Assembly (NCBI RefSeq): GCF_900102945.1
Contig: NZ_FNGI01000017.1
Span: 1 to 46,788 of the forward strand
Length of the DNA stretch: 46,788 nt
Direction of reading: 5' to 3'
From: Modicisalibacter muralis
GTDB lineage: Bacteria > Pseudomonadota > Gammaproteobacteria > Pseudomonadales > Halomonadaceae
Within the stretch, counting starts at the first letter, position 1. Each line of letters starts with the position of its first letter. Under the pieces are notes generated by a model. It was given only the letters and a program-made list of their open reading frames with translations. It was not told the DNA's origin and did no database searches. Position numbers and translations under genes: made by a program. Of the stretch, positions 34,865-43,594 are shown in pieces.

Positions 34865-37432
34865 ATGGCGACCCAACCCTCGCAAGCGGACGCGGTGATC
34901 ATTGGCCTGGGCGGCATTGTCGGCGCCTCGGTGGCTCACCACCTGATCGAGCGAGGCTGGACCAACCTGGTGGGCCTCGACGCTTCCGCGATTCCCACCG
35001 ACGTCGGCTCCACTGCCCACGCCTCCGATTTCTGCTTCATGACTTCGCACGACCGCATGGCGTGCTACACCACCACCTACAGTCGCCAATTCTACGAGTC
35101 GATGGGGCACTATCACCGGGTCGGAGGCGTAGAGATCGCGCGAGTCGGTGACGAGGCGCGTTTCGCCGAACTCCAGCGCAAGGTCGCCTCGGGCAGGGCC
35201 TTCGGCACCAATGTCAGCATGATCGATGCTGACGAAGTGGTGGAATGTTTCCCGCTCCTCGAACGTGAACTGGTGCTGGGGGGTATGTGGGACCCCGACG
35301 CCGGTCTGGTGGTACCCCGTTCGCAGCGAGTGGCCGGCACACTGATCGAACGTGCGCTGGAAAGCGGTCATCTGCGTGCCTTCGCCGATACGCCCGTGCA
35401 GGACATCGACGTCCAGGCCGGTCGGGTATGCGGTGTCCACACTGCCAGGGGATATATCGCCACGCCGGTGGTGATCCTCGCCTGCGGCATCTGGGGTCCC
35501 CTACCAGCGGCCATGGCCGGGGTGGCGCTGCCACTGATGCCGGTGGAACACCCGCTGATGTTCTTCGGCCCCTTCGACACTTTCGCCGGTACCGGCAAGG
35601 AGATCGGTTACCCGTTGATGCGTGACCAGGGAAATTCCGCCTATATGCGCGACACCGGCGACCCCACCTCCACCGAAGGGGGGATGCTGGAATGGGGCTA
35701 CTACGAGACCACCCAGCCTCGCCTGGTTCACCCTCACGACATCCTTCCACGGGATCAGGCTCGGCTCTCTCCTTCGATGCGCGATCTGGAGGTCGATCAG
35801 ATCGCCGAGCCCTTCGAGCGAGGCGTGGAACTCACGCCACTGCTCGGCGAACTGGGCTGGGATGAGAAGCACTCCTTCAACGGCCTGCTCTCGGTCACCT
35901 CGGACGGTGGCTCGCTGATAGGCGAGGCATCGGAAACCCGTGGCCTGTGGTGCTGCGAAGCGGTGTGGGTCAAGGACGGCCCGGGCATGGGCAAGATACT
36001 CGCTGACTGGATCACCGACGGGCGTCCGGCCATGGATCCCTGCGGTATCGACATTGCCCGTTTCTATCCCGTGCAGAAAACGCCGCATCACGTGTATGGC
36101 CGCTGCCTGGAGATCGCCCGCAAGATCTACGATCCACCGGTGCATCCTCGCGAGCCTTTCGAGAGCGGGCGCAACCTGAGACGTAGCCCCTTCTGGCCTC
36201 GGGAGAACGAACTCGGGGGCTATTTCATGGAGGCCGCGGGCTGGGAACGAGCCCACGGTTACGCCAGCAACGAAACCCGGCTGGCACACTATCTCGAGCA
36301 GGTTCCCGAACGTCCGGTGGAGTGGGATAGCCGTCACTTCTGGCGAGTCTCGAATGCCGAGCAACTGGCGCTCAGCGATGACGTGGGAATGATCAATCTG
36401 TCCCATTTCGCCATTTTCGATATCTCCGGCCACGACACCGAAGCACTGCTGGAACGCTTGTCGGTGGCGAGGGTGGGCGGTGACACTCCTCTCGGCAAGG
36501 GGGTATATACCCACTTTCTCGATGCCTTCGGCGGTGTCCACTCGGACCTGACCATCGTCCGTCTGGCCGCAGACACCTACCGGGTCATCTGCGGTGGAGA
36601 CACCGGACACCGTGACCTGATGTGGATCACTCGTCAGGCCGAGGCCTTCGGGCTGACCCGTTGGCACCTGGAAGACCGCACCGATAGCCTGGCCACGCTG
36701 GGCCTGTGGGGCCCCAATGCCCGGCGTACATTGCAGGCACTAGCCGACGATCCCGAGGGGCTGAGCGACGAGCACTTTCCCTTCGCCACTGCCCGGGAAA
36801 TCCGTGTACGAGGTCTACCGGTGTGGGCCTTTCGCATCTCCTATGTGGGGGAACAAGGCTGGGAGCTTTACGTGCCCTTCAGCTACGGCCTGACACTCTG
36901 GGACATGCTGTTCGAGGCCGGAGTTCCGCCGGTAGGCATCGAGACCTATGCCAACAGCCGCCGCCTGGAGAAGAGCTTGCGGCTACAGAATGTCGACCTG
37001 CTCACCGACTACAACCTGGTTGAAGCGGGCCTCGCCAGACCCAGGGTCAAGGCCGTCGATTTCCATGGCAAGACCGCCTATCTGGAGCAGCGTGCCCGTG
37101 ACCGCCAGCCGGCTTATCTGTGTACGCTGGTGATGGAGCAACATCTCGACGCCTCCGGCCAGGCTCGCTATCCCGTCGGCCAATCGCCCCTGCTTGACCC
37201 CGAAAGTGGCGAGGTTCCGGTGGATAGCCTTGGGCGGAGGTCCTATACCACCAGCATCGCCTATGGGCCCTCGCTAGGCCGCAACATCGCGCTGGGCTAT
37301 CTGCCAGCCGACCATGCCGAGCAAGGGCGCACTCTGCTGCTGGAATATTTCGGCAAGCACTATCCACTCAGTGTCGCGGCGGTGGGCTATCGAGCGCTCT
37401 ACGACGAGGAAAATTCCCGACCACGCAGCTAG
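34865..37432 (+). CDS. FAD oxidoreductase-GcvT fusion (dimethylglycine/sarcosine dehydrogenase family)
   Basis: This is an 855-residue enzyme. The N-terminal DAO-type FAD domain (about 8-370) starts with VIIGLGGIVGASVAHHL and has GSTAHASDF, where His52 matches the histidine that carries covalent FAD in dimethylglycine dehydrogenases. A central FAO_M segment follows (about 375-435). A GcvT-like folate domain (about 440-745, including RISYVGEQGWELYVP) and a GcvT C-terminal barrel complete it. Relatives demethylate N-methyl amino compounds and pass the carbon to THF. ATG 34865 has GGGAGGA. Its stop overlaps the convergent regulator stop in CTAG. It is divergent from the DmdA-like operon. Confidence 0.85.
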   Translation: MATQPSQADAVIIGLGGIVGASVAHHLIERGWTNLVGLDASAIPTDVGSTAHASDFCFMTSHDRMACYTTTYSRQFYESMGHYHRVGGVEIARVGDEARFAELQRKVASGRAFGTNVSMIDADEVVECFPLLERELVLGGMWDPDAGLVVPRSQRVAGTLIERALESGHLRAFADTPVQDIDVQAGRVCGVHTARGYIATPVVILACGIWGPLPAAMAGVALPLMPVEHPLMFFGPFDTFAGTGKEIGYPLMRDQGNSAYMRDTGDPTSTEGGMLEWGYYETTQPRLVHPHDILPRDQARLSPSMRDLEVDQIAEPFERGVELTPLLGELGWDEKHSFNGLLSVTSDGGSLIGEASETRGLWCCEAVWVKDGPGMGKILADWITDGRPAMDPCGIDIARFYPVQKTPHHVYGRCLEIARKIYDPPVHPREPFESGRNLRRSPFWPRENELGGYFMEAAGWERAHGYASNETRLAHYLEQVPERPVEWDSRHFWRVSNAEQLALSDDVGMINLSHFAIFDISGHDTEALLERLSVARVGGDTPLGKGVYTHFLDAFGGVHSDLTIVRLAADTYRVICGGDTGHRDLMWITRQAEAFGLTRWHLEDRTDSLATLGLWGPNARRTLQALADDPEGLSDEHFPFATAREIRVRGLPVWAFRISYVGEQGWELYVPFSYGLTLWDMLFEAGVPPVGIETYANSRRLEKSLRLQNVDLLTDYNLVEAGLARPRVKAVDFHGKTAYLEQRARDRQPAYLCTLVMEQHLDASGQARYPVGQSPLLDPESGEVPVDSLGRRSYTTSIAYGPSLGRNIALGYLPADHAEQGRTLLLEYFGKHYPLSVAAVGYRALYDEENSRPRS

Positions 37433-38496
37433 TCACCGCAGGGAAGTGATTCACTCTCCCCCGTCCCGTCGAGCGGTGGCTCGCTTGCCTCTGGCGGCTC
37501 GACGAGATCTGCCTGGCGATCATGACGCCGCTTGCGCTCACTACTCGGCGAATGGCCGAAATAATCGTGATAACACTTGGTGAAGTGCGGGGGCGAAACG
37601 AAACCGCAGGCCATGGCCACCTCGGTAATCGGCATATGGGTCTGTGACAACAGCAGCCGTGCTCGGGCCAGGCGTAGCTCCAGATAGAACCTGAGCGGTG
37701 GACAGCCGACATAGCGCTGGAACAGCCGCTCCAGTTGACGCCGCGATAACCCAGCGTAACTGGCCAGTTCATCCAGTTCCAGCAGCTCCTGCAGATTGGC
37801 TTCCATCAGATTGGCCACCTCCTCCAGCTTGGGATGACTGTGGCCCAATCGCACCCGCAACGGAGTACGCTGACGATCCCCCACGCCACGAATGCGCTCG
37901 TGGATGAACTCTTCAGCGATCGACTCGGCCAGCGCCAGCCCCTGCTGGCGGCCAATCAGGTTGAGCATCATGTCCAGCGGCGCGATGCCTCCCGAACAGG
38001 TATAGCGGTCGCGATCCATGACAAACAGTTGCGAGGTGAAGGCCACACCGGGGAAGCGCTGAGCTTCATGGAGGCTAGAAATGTGTTCCCAGTGCAGGGT
38101 ACAACGATAACCGTCGAGCAGCCCCGCTCGAGCCAGTACATAGCCACCGGTGCACACCGCCCCCAGAGGAATGCGCCGCTCGGCCAGGCGCTTGAGCCAC
38201 GCCAGGGTCGCACGATCATCGTATCGCTGTACCTCGACGCCTCCGCATACCAGCAACAGGTCCAGGGCCGGCATCGGCTCCAGCGCCTGATCCACCGCGG
38301 TGGCCAGACCACTGCTGGCCTCCACAGCCGCACCATCGCGACTCACGAGATGCCAGGTATAGAGCGTACGATCGGCCAGATGGTTAGCCATGCGCAGCGG
38401 TTCCAGCGCCGAGGAGAAGGCGAGCTGGGAGAATCCCGGCAGCAGCAGGAAACCGATATCGTAGTGCCCCTTGGCCGGTATGGGGGGTGTCATCAT
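37429..38496 (-). CDS. GlxA-family DJ-1/AraC regulator (GbdR-like)
   Basis: This is a 355-residue regulator. The DJ-1 domain (about 12-190) starts YDIGFLLLPGFSQLAFSSAL and has VCTGGYVLARAGLLDG with the elbow Cys. The AraC domain (about 225-325) reads LDELASYAGLSRRQLERLFQ, then MPITEVAMACGFVSPPHFTK. The N-terminal sequence is close in style to GbdR, the glycine-betaine/dimethylglycine activator of Pseudomonas. A Glu/Pro-rich tail follows residue 325. The setting between a dimethylglycine-dehydrogenase-like gene and fhs makes it the likely activator of this cluster; the ligand is not known. Confidence 0.86.
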   Translation of the reverse strand: MMTPPIPAKGHYDIGFLLLPGFSQLAFSSALEPLRMANHLADRTLYTWHLVSRDGAAVEASSGLATAVDQALEPMPALDLLLVCGGVEVQRYDDRATLAWLKRLAERRIPLGAVCTGGYVLARAGLLDGYRCTLHWEHISSLHEAQRFPGVAFTSQLFVMDRDRYTCSGGIAPLDMMLNLIGRQQGLALAESIAEEFIHERIRGVGDRQRTPLRVRLGHSHPKLEEVANLMEANLQELLELDELASYAGLSRRQLERLFQRYVGCPPLRFYLELRLARARLLLSQTHMPITEVAMACGFVSPPHFTKCYHDYFGHSPSSERKRRHDRQADLVEPPEASEPPLDGTGESESLPCGD

Positions 38497-38581
38497 ACCT
38501 CCTTCCTCTTATGGGTGCCGACGGCTGCATCAGCGTCTCCACAGGCATAGACCATCCCTTCGGCCACTGCCACGGTTCCGT

Positions 38582-38593
38582 CATGTCGCTGTG
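38582..38593 (+). promoter_or_regulatory. Second copy of the CTGTG-type motif, upstream of fhs
   Basis: CATGTCGCTGTG lies 92 bp before the fhs ATG and differs at one base from CATCTCGCTGTG at 34714-34725. TGCCAC precedes both, at 4 and 8 bases. The repeated motif is consistent with one regulator acting on both promoter regions, though two copies are weak evidence. Confidence 0.35.
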
Positions 38594-38684
38594 CCCAAGG
38601 CCCCTGACGCCACCAGGCAAACCCCTATCTGGTGACGCGCAATACTGAGCCTGAAGACCCACTCCGTCCCGAGGAGGCACGCCG

Positions 38685-40412
38685 ATGGCACCCCAGGCGA
38701 CCGAACCGGCCCCAATCGGGGCAACCGACAATCTGAGTATTGCTCGGGCAGCAAGACTCTGGCCCATCGAGGAGATCGCGCACCAGCTGGGCCTACCCGG
38801 CGAGGCAGTGGAACCCTACGGCCGGGGAATCGCCAAACTCGACCTGTCGGCGATGGCGGCCCGCAACGGTCACCCGCGTGGACGCTACGTGGTGGTAACC
38901 TCGATGACCCCGACCCCACCCGGGGAAGGCAAGACCACCACCGCCATCGGCCTGGTGCAGGGCCTGCAGCGTCTCGGACACACCGCCACCGTGGCCCTAC
39001 GCCAGCCTTCCATGGGGCCCACTCTGGGACTCAAGGGCGGAGCCACCGGCGGCGGCTACAGTCAGGTGCTGCCCATGGAACGCATCAACCTGCACCTGAC
39101 CGGCGATCTCCATGCAGTGGGCGCAGCCCACAACCTGCTGGCCGCCATGGTGGATAATCATCTGCACCATCGCCTGACACCGGAGCTGGATCCTCGCGAG
39201 ATCCACTGGCAAAGGGTCATCGATCTCAACGATCGAGCCCTGAGACACATCGTGCTGGGCCTTGGCGGACCCGGTGATGGCATGCCCCGCCAGGCGAGCT
39301 TCGAGATCACCGCCGCTTCGGAGGTCATGGCGGTACTGGCGCTGGCAGACTCACTCGCCGACCTGCGCCAACGACTGGGGCGTCTGGTGGTGGGTCTGGA
39401 TCGCGAGGGAGAGGCCGTCACCGCCGAACAGGTCGGTGCTGCCGGCGCCATGACCGTGCTGCTCAAGGAAGCGCTCAAACCCAACCTGCTACAGACCCTG
39501 GAGCATGCTCCGGCACTGATCCATGCCGGGCCCTTCGGCAATATCGCCCATGGCAACTCCTCGATCATCGCCGACCACATCGGACTGTGCGCCAGTGACT
39601 TCCTGGTCACCGAGGCGGGATTCGGTGCCGACATGGGCGCCGAGCGCTTCTTCAACATCAAGTGCCGCGCTTCCGGCCTGACACCAGACGCCGCCGTGAT
39701 AGTGGTCACGGTACGTGCCCTGAAGTACCACAGCGGCCGTCATCCGGTGGTCGCTGGCCAGTCCCTCCCCGCCTCGCTGCTGGCGGAGCATCCGGAAGAG
39801 GTCCACGAAGGCGGGGCCAATCTCCTCAAGCAGATCGATAATGTGCGCGCTCATGGACTCACTCCGGTGGTGGCAATCAATGCCTTCCCCGGCGACCATC
39901 CCAGCGAGTACGCAGCGATCCGTGATCTGGCGGCTTCAGTGGGCGTACGTGCCGAGGTCTCCACCCATGTAAGTGACGGTGGTAACGGGGCCCTGGCGTT
40001 GGCCGAGGCGGTGGCAGAAGCCACCGAAGCCGACAGGAATTTCGACTTTCTCTACCCTGACGAATTGCCCTTGGCGGCCAAGATCGAGCGCGTCGCGACC
40101 CGCATCTACGGTGCCGACGGCGTCGACTTCGCTCCCCAGGCTCGAGAGCGGCTGAACACTTGGCAGCGCCAGGGACACGGCAGCCTACCGGTATGCATCG
40201 CCAAGACCCACCTATCACTGTCCTCCGATCCGACACGGCTCGGTGCGCCTGGTGGGTGGCGCCTGCCGGTACGCGAGGTGCGTCTCTCCGCCGGGGCCGG
40301 GTTCGTCTACGCACTGGCCGGGGATATACGCACTCTGCCCGGATTCAGTACGTCACCGGCCGCCACCCGGATAGATATCGACGCAAACGGCGAAACCGTC
40401 AATCTCTACTGA
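38685..40412 (+). CDS. fhs: Formate-tetrahydrofolate ligase
   Basis: This enzyme interconverts formate + ATP + THF and 10-formyl-THF. In a demethylation pathway it can run toward formate and yield ATP. It is 575 residues, the family size. The ATP site is TPTPPGEGKTTT (about 75-86); other family stretches are QPSMGPTLGLKGGATGGGYSQ, HAGPFGNIAHGNSS and TEAGFGADMGAERFF. GAGGAGG precedes the ATG. It is the last gene of the one-carbon cluster, followed by tRNA-Leu. The counterpart gene in Sphingobium O-demethylation is ligH. Confidence 0.94.
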   Translation: MAPQATEPAPIGATDNLSIARAARLWPIEEIAHQLGLPGEAVEPYGRGIAKLDLSAMAARNGHPRGRYVVVTSMTPTPPGEGKTTTAIGLVQGLQRLGHTATVALRQPSMGPTLGLKGGATGGGYSQVLPMERINLHLTGDLHAVGAAHNLLAAMVDNHLHHRLTPELDPREIHWQRVIDLNDRALRHIVLGLGGPGDGMPRQASFEITAASEVMAVLALADSLADLRQRLGRLVVGLDREGEAVTAEQVGAAGAMTVLLKEALKPNLLQTLEHAPALIHAGPFGNIAHGNSSIIADHIGLCASDFLVTEAGFGADMGAERFFNIKCRASGLTPDAAVIVVTVRALKYHSGRHPVVAGQSLPASLLAEHPEEVHEGGANLLKQIDNVRAHGLTPVVAINAFPGDHPSEYAAIRDLAASVGVRAEVSTHVSDGGNGALALAEAVAEATEADRNFDFLYPDELPLAAKIERVATRIYGADGVDFAPQARERLNTWQRQGHGSLPVCIAKTHLSLSSDPTRLGAPGGWRLPVREVRLSAGAGFVYALAGDIRTLPGFSTSPAATRIDIDANGETVNLY

Positions 40413-40624
40413 GGCAGGTCAGATATGTCGGCGAATCCATCGACAGCGCCGTGATCGAGATTGGCGGAGGCCAGGGCGGCGGTGCTTGATGCCGTCGTCG
40501 GAGCCTTCGGTACGCGACGCGTGTCAACCATATGCGGGTATGCTGCTGGCATACAGCATATTCCCTATGCATACGCTCCGAAGGTGCGTAGACACAATGT
40601 TGACACTTGAGGTTTTGCTAAAAG

Positions 40625-40659
40625 AATCAAGCAAGAAAGGAACCGCTAAGCGCTTGATT
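40625..40659 (-). terminator. Putative tRNA-Leu terminator
   Basis: AATCAAGC (40625-40632) and GCTTGATT (40652-40659) form an 8-bp stem with a 19-base loop, directly after the 3' end of the tRNA on the minus strand. It is followed by CTTTTAG. The T-run is short and the loop long, so efficiency may be modest. Confidence 0.5.
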
Positions 40660-40661
40660 TG

Positions 40662-40748
40662 TGGTGCCGGTGGGGAGACTCGAACTCCCACGCCTGTTAC
40701 AGCGGCGGATTTTGAATCCGCTGCGTCTACCAATTCCGCCACACCGGC
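40662..40748 (-). tRNA. tRNA-Leu (anticodon CAA)
   Basis: The minus strand reads GCCGGTGTGGCGGAATTGGT at the 5' end and closes with CACCGGCA plus an encoded CCA, 87 nt in all. The acceptor arms pair (GCCGGTG with CACCGGC), the T-arm is GGGAGTTCGAGTCTCCC, and the long variable arm is that of a leucine tRNA. The anticodon stem-loop GCGGA-TTCAAAA-TCCGC gives anticodon CAA, which reads UUG. Its 3' end faces the one-carbon cluster; it is divergent from queA, an arrangement also common in pseudomonads. Confidence 0.95.
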
Positions 40749-40758
40749 AGCGCGATGC

Positions 40759-40786
40759 ATTATACGTAGACCGGGTCAGAGGTCAA
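40759..40786 (-). promoter_or_regulatory. Promoter of tRNA-Leu
   Basis: On the minus strand TTGACC (40786-40781) and a perfect TATAAT (40764-40759) are separated by 16 bp, 10 bp before the tRNA 5' end. This is close to a consensus sigma-70 promoter, as expected for a tRNA gene. Confidence 0.8.
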
Positions 40787-40908
40787 TCATGACATGGCGT
40801 TATACGCCTGACGCAGCGCCATGGAACGGGTATCCTATGCCGCCTGCCCGAATGGTTAAGCTTCGGGCTGCCCGTTTCCTGTCGTTATCGTAGCGAGCCG
40901 ATACCCGA

Positions 40909-41955
40909 ATGCAGCGCGCCGATTTCCATTTCGATCTACCCGACGAGTTGATCGCCCGTTACCCCTCCGAGCAGCGTAGCGATTGCCGCCTGCTGTGCGT
41001 GGATGGCGAGAGCGGCGCATTGGCGCACCGGCGTTTCGCCGATCTGCTCGAGTTGCTCGATCCCGGCGATCTGGTGGTATTCAACGATACCCGGGTGATC
41101 CCCGCGCGGCTGCATGGCCACAAGGCCAGCGGCGGGCGTGTGGAAATGCTGCTCGAGCGTCCGCTGGACGCACATAGAGGCTTGGCGCATATCCGCGCCA
41201 GCAAGTCGCCCAAGCCAGGCACCGAGCTTATCTTCGAAGGCGGCATCAACGCCGTGGTCGAGGGCCGAGTCGATGCGCTGTTCGAGTTGCGCTTTCTCGG
41301 CGATACACCGTTGATCGAGTTGCTCGAACGCCACGGCCATATGCCATTGCCGCCTTATATCACCCGCGAGGACGAACTCGCCGACCGCGAGCGCTACCAG
41401 ACCGTTTACGCGCGTCGCGATGGCGCGGTGGCCGCGCCCACCGCCGGACTGCATTTCGACGAGCCGCTGATGGCGGCGATGCGCGAGCGTGGCATCGAGA
41501 CCGCCTTCGTCACCCTGCATGTCGGCGCCGGTACCTTTCAGCCGGTACGTGTCGATAACATTCGCGAGCATCACATGCACAGTGAATGGATCGAGGTCGA
41601 TGAAGCGGTGAGCGAGCAGGTACGCGCCGCCAGGGCACGTGGCAACAGAATAGTCGCGGTGGGCACCACCAGCGTGCGCTGCCTCGAGAGTGCCTGCCTG
41701 CACGACCCCGATGGCGAGATCGCCCCCTACAGCGGCGAAACCGATATTTTCATCTATCCGGGCTATCAATGGCGCTGTGTCGACGCGCTGGTGACCAACT
41801 TCCATCTGCCGGAATCGACGCTGTTGATGCTGGTGTCATCCTTCGCCGGCTACGACAACACGATGCACGCCTACCGCGCAGCCGTCGACGAGCGGTACAG
41901 TTTCTTCAGTTACGGCGATGCCATGTTCCTGACTCGCACCCCACAAGATTCCTGA
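40909..41955 (+). CDS. queA: S-adenosylmethionine:tRNA ribosyltransferase-isomerase QueA
   Basis: QueA transfers and isomerises the ribosyl part of SAM onto preQ1 in tRNA, giving epoxyqueuosine. It is 348 residues (E. coli 356). Diagnostic stretches: [55 protein letters not shown] and [34 protein letters not shown] hairpin sits at 40847-40869 in the leader; it does not look like a preQ1 riboswitch. First gene of queA-tgt-yajC-secD-secF; tgt starts 15 bp after its stop. Confidence 0.95.
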   Translation: MQRADFHFDLPDELIARYPSEQRSDCRLLCVDGESGALAHRRFADLLELLDPGDLVVFNDTRVIPARLHGHKASGGRVEMLLERPLDAHRGLAHIRASKSPKPGTELIFEGGINAVVEGRVDALFELRFLGDTPLIELLERHGHMPLPPYITREDELADRERYQTVYARRDGAVAAPTAGLHFDEPLMAAMRERGIETAFVTLHVGAGTFQPVRVDNIREHHMHSEWIEVDEAVSEQVRAARARGNRIVAVGTTSVRCLESACLHDPDGEIAPYSGETDIFIYPGYQWRCVDALVTNFHLPESTLLMLVSSFAGYDNTMHAYRAAVDERYSFFSYGDAMFLTRTPQDS

Positions 41956-43107
<1,152 letters not shown>

Positions 43108-43194
43108 CCGTTAGCAAGACCCGTTTATCGACCGGACGCCTGGCGTTCGGTTCTGCTTCGCAACCTCTGTAACCTGTCCGGGAGACGACAACCC

Positions 43195-43524
43195 ATGCTG
43201 GATTTCTTCATTTCCGAGGCGCACGCCGAAGGCGGTGCGGCCGCGGGCGGCGGTATCGCTCAGATCGTCATGCTGGTCGGCTTCGTGCTGATCTTCTACT
43301 TCCTGCTGTGGCGTCCGCAATCCAAGCGCGCCAAGCAACACAAGCAGTTGATCGGCGGGCTCGCCAAGGGTGACGAAATCGTCATCGGCGGTGGCTTGAT
43401 CGGACGCATTACCAAGGTAACCGACGACTTCATTTCCATGGAAATCGCCGAAGGCACCGAGGTCAACGTGCAGAAGAGCGCCGTGGCCGCGGTTCTGCCC
43501 AAGGGCACGCTGAAGTCTCTCTGA
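43195..43524 (+). CDS. yajC: Preprotein translocase subunit YajC
   Basis: This is a small inner-membrane protein of the SecDF-YajC complex, 109 residues. One membrane helix (about 20-41, IAQIVMLVGFVLIFYFLLW) is followed by RPQSKRAKQHKQLIGGLAKGD and a KOW-like domain (VIGGGLIGRITKVTDDFI), which are family marks. It lies between tgt and secD. An inverted repeat at 43131-43151 (ACCGGACGCC ... GGCGTTCGGT) is in its leader. Confidence 0.94.
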   Translation: MLDFFISEAHAEGGAAAGGGIAQIVMLVGFVLIFYFLLWRPQSKRAKQHKQLIGGLAKGDEIVIGGGLIGRITKVTDDFISMEIAEGTEVNVQKSAVAAVLPKGTLKSL

Positions 43525-43535
43525 TTTCCCTTTTT

Positions 43536-43566
43536 CGTTGCCGGTCGCTCGATCGGCAACGATTTT
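43536..43566 (+). terminator. Hairpin between yajC and secD (weak terminator or attenuator)
   Basis: CGTTGCCG (43536-43543) pairs with CGGCAACG (43554-43561); the loop can extend the stem by TCG/CGA. ATTTT follows on the plus strand. It sits 12 bp after the yajC stop and could reduce read-through into secD. The T-run is short, so partial termination is the most that can be claimed. Confidence 0.5.
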
Positions 43567-43594
43567 CCGCGTCAGCAACAAGGACAGGGCTTCC

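Noticed and set aside
40413-40661. Integrase or att site behind tRNA-Leu
   Set aside because: No recombinase gene is in the window and no second copy of the tRNA 3' end was seen, so integration remains only a possibility.
40486-40893. Plus-strand open frame of 135 codons
   Set aside because: It runs across the antisense strand of a well-formed tRNA-Leu gene and the queA leader, and has no ribosome site.
40800-40908. preQ1 riboswitch before queA
   Set aside because: A GCCCGAA/TTCGGGC hairpin is present, but the conserved preQ1-binding core could not be found, and queA is not a usual target of that class.
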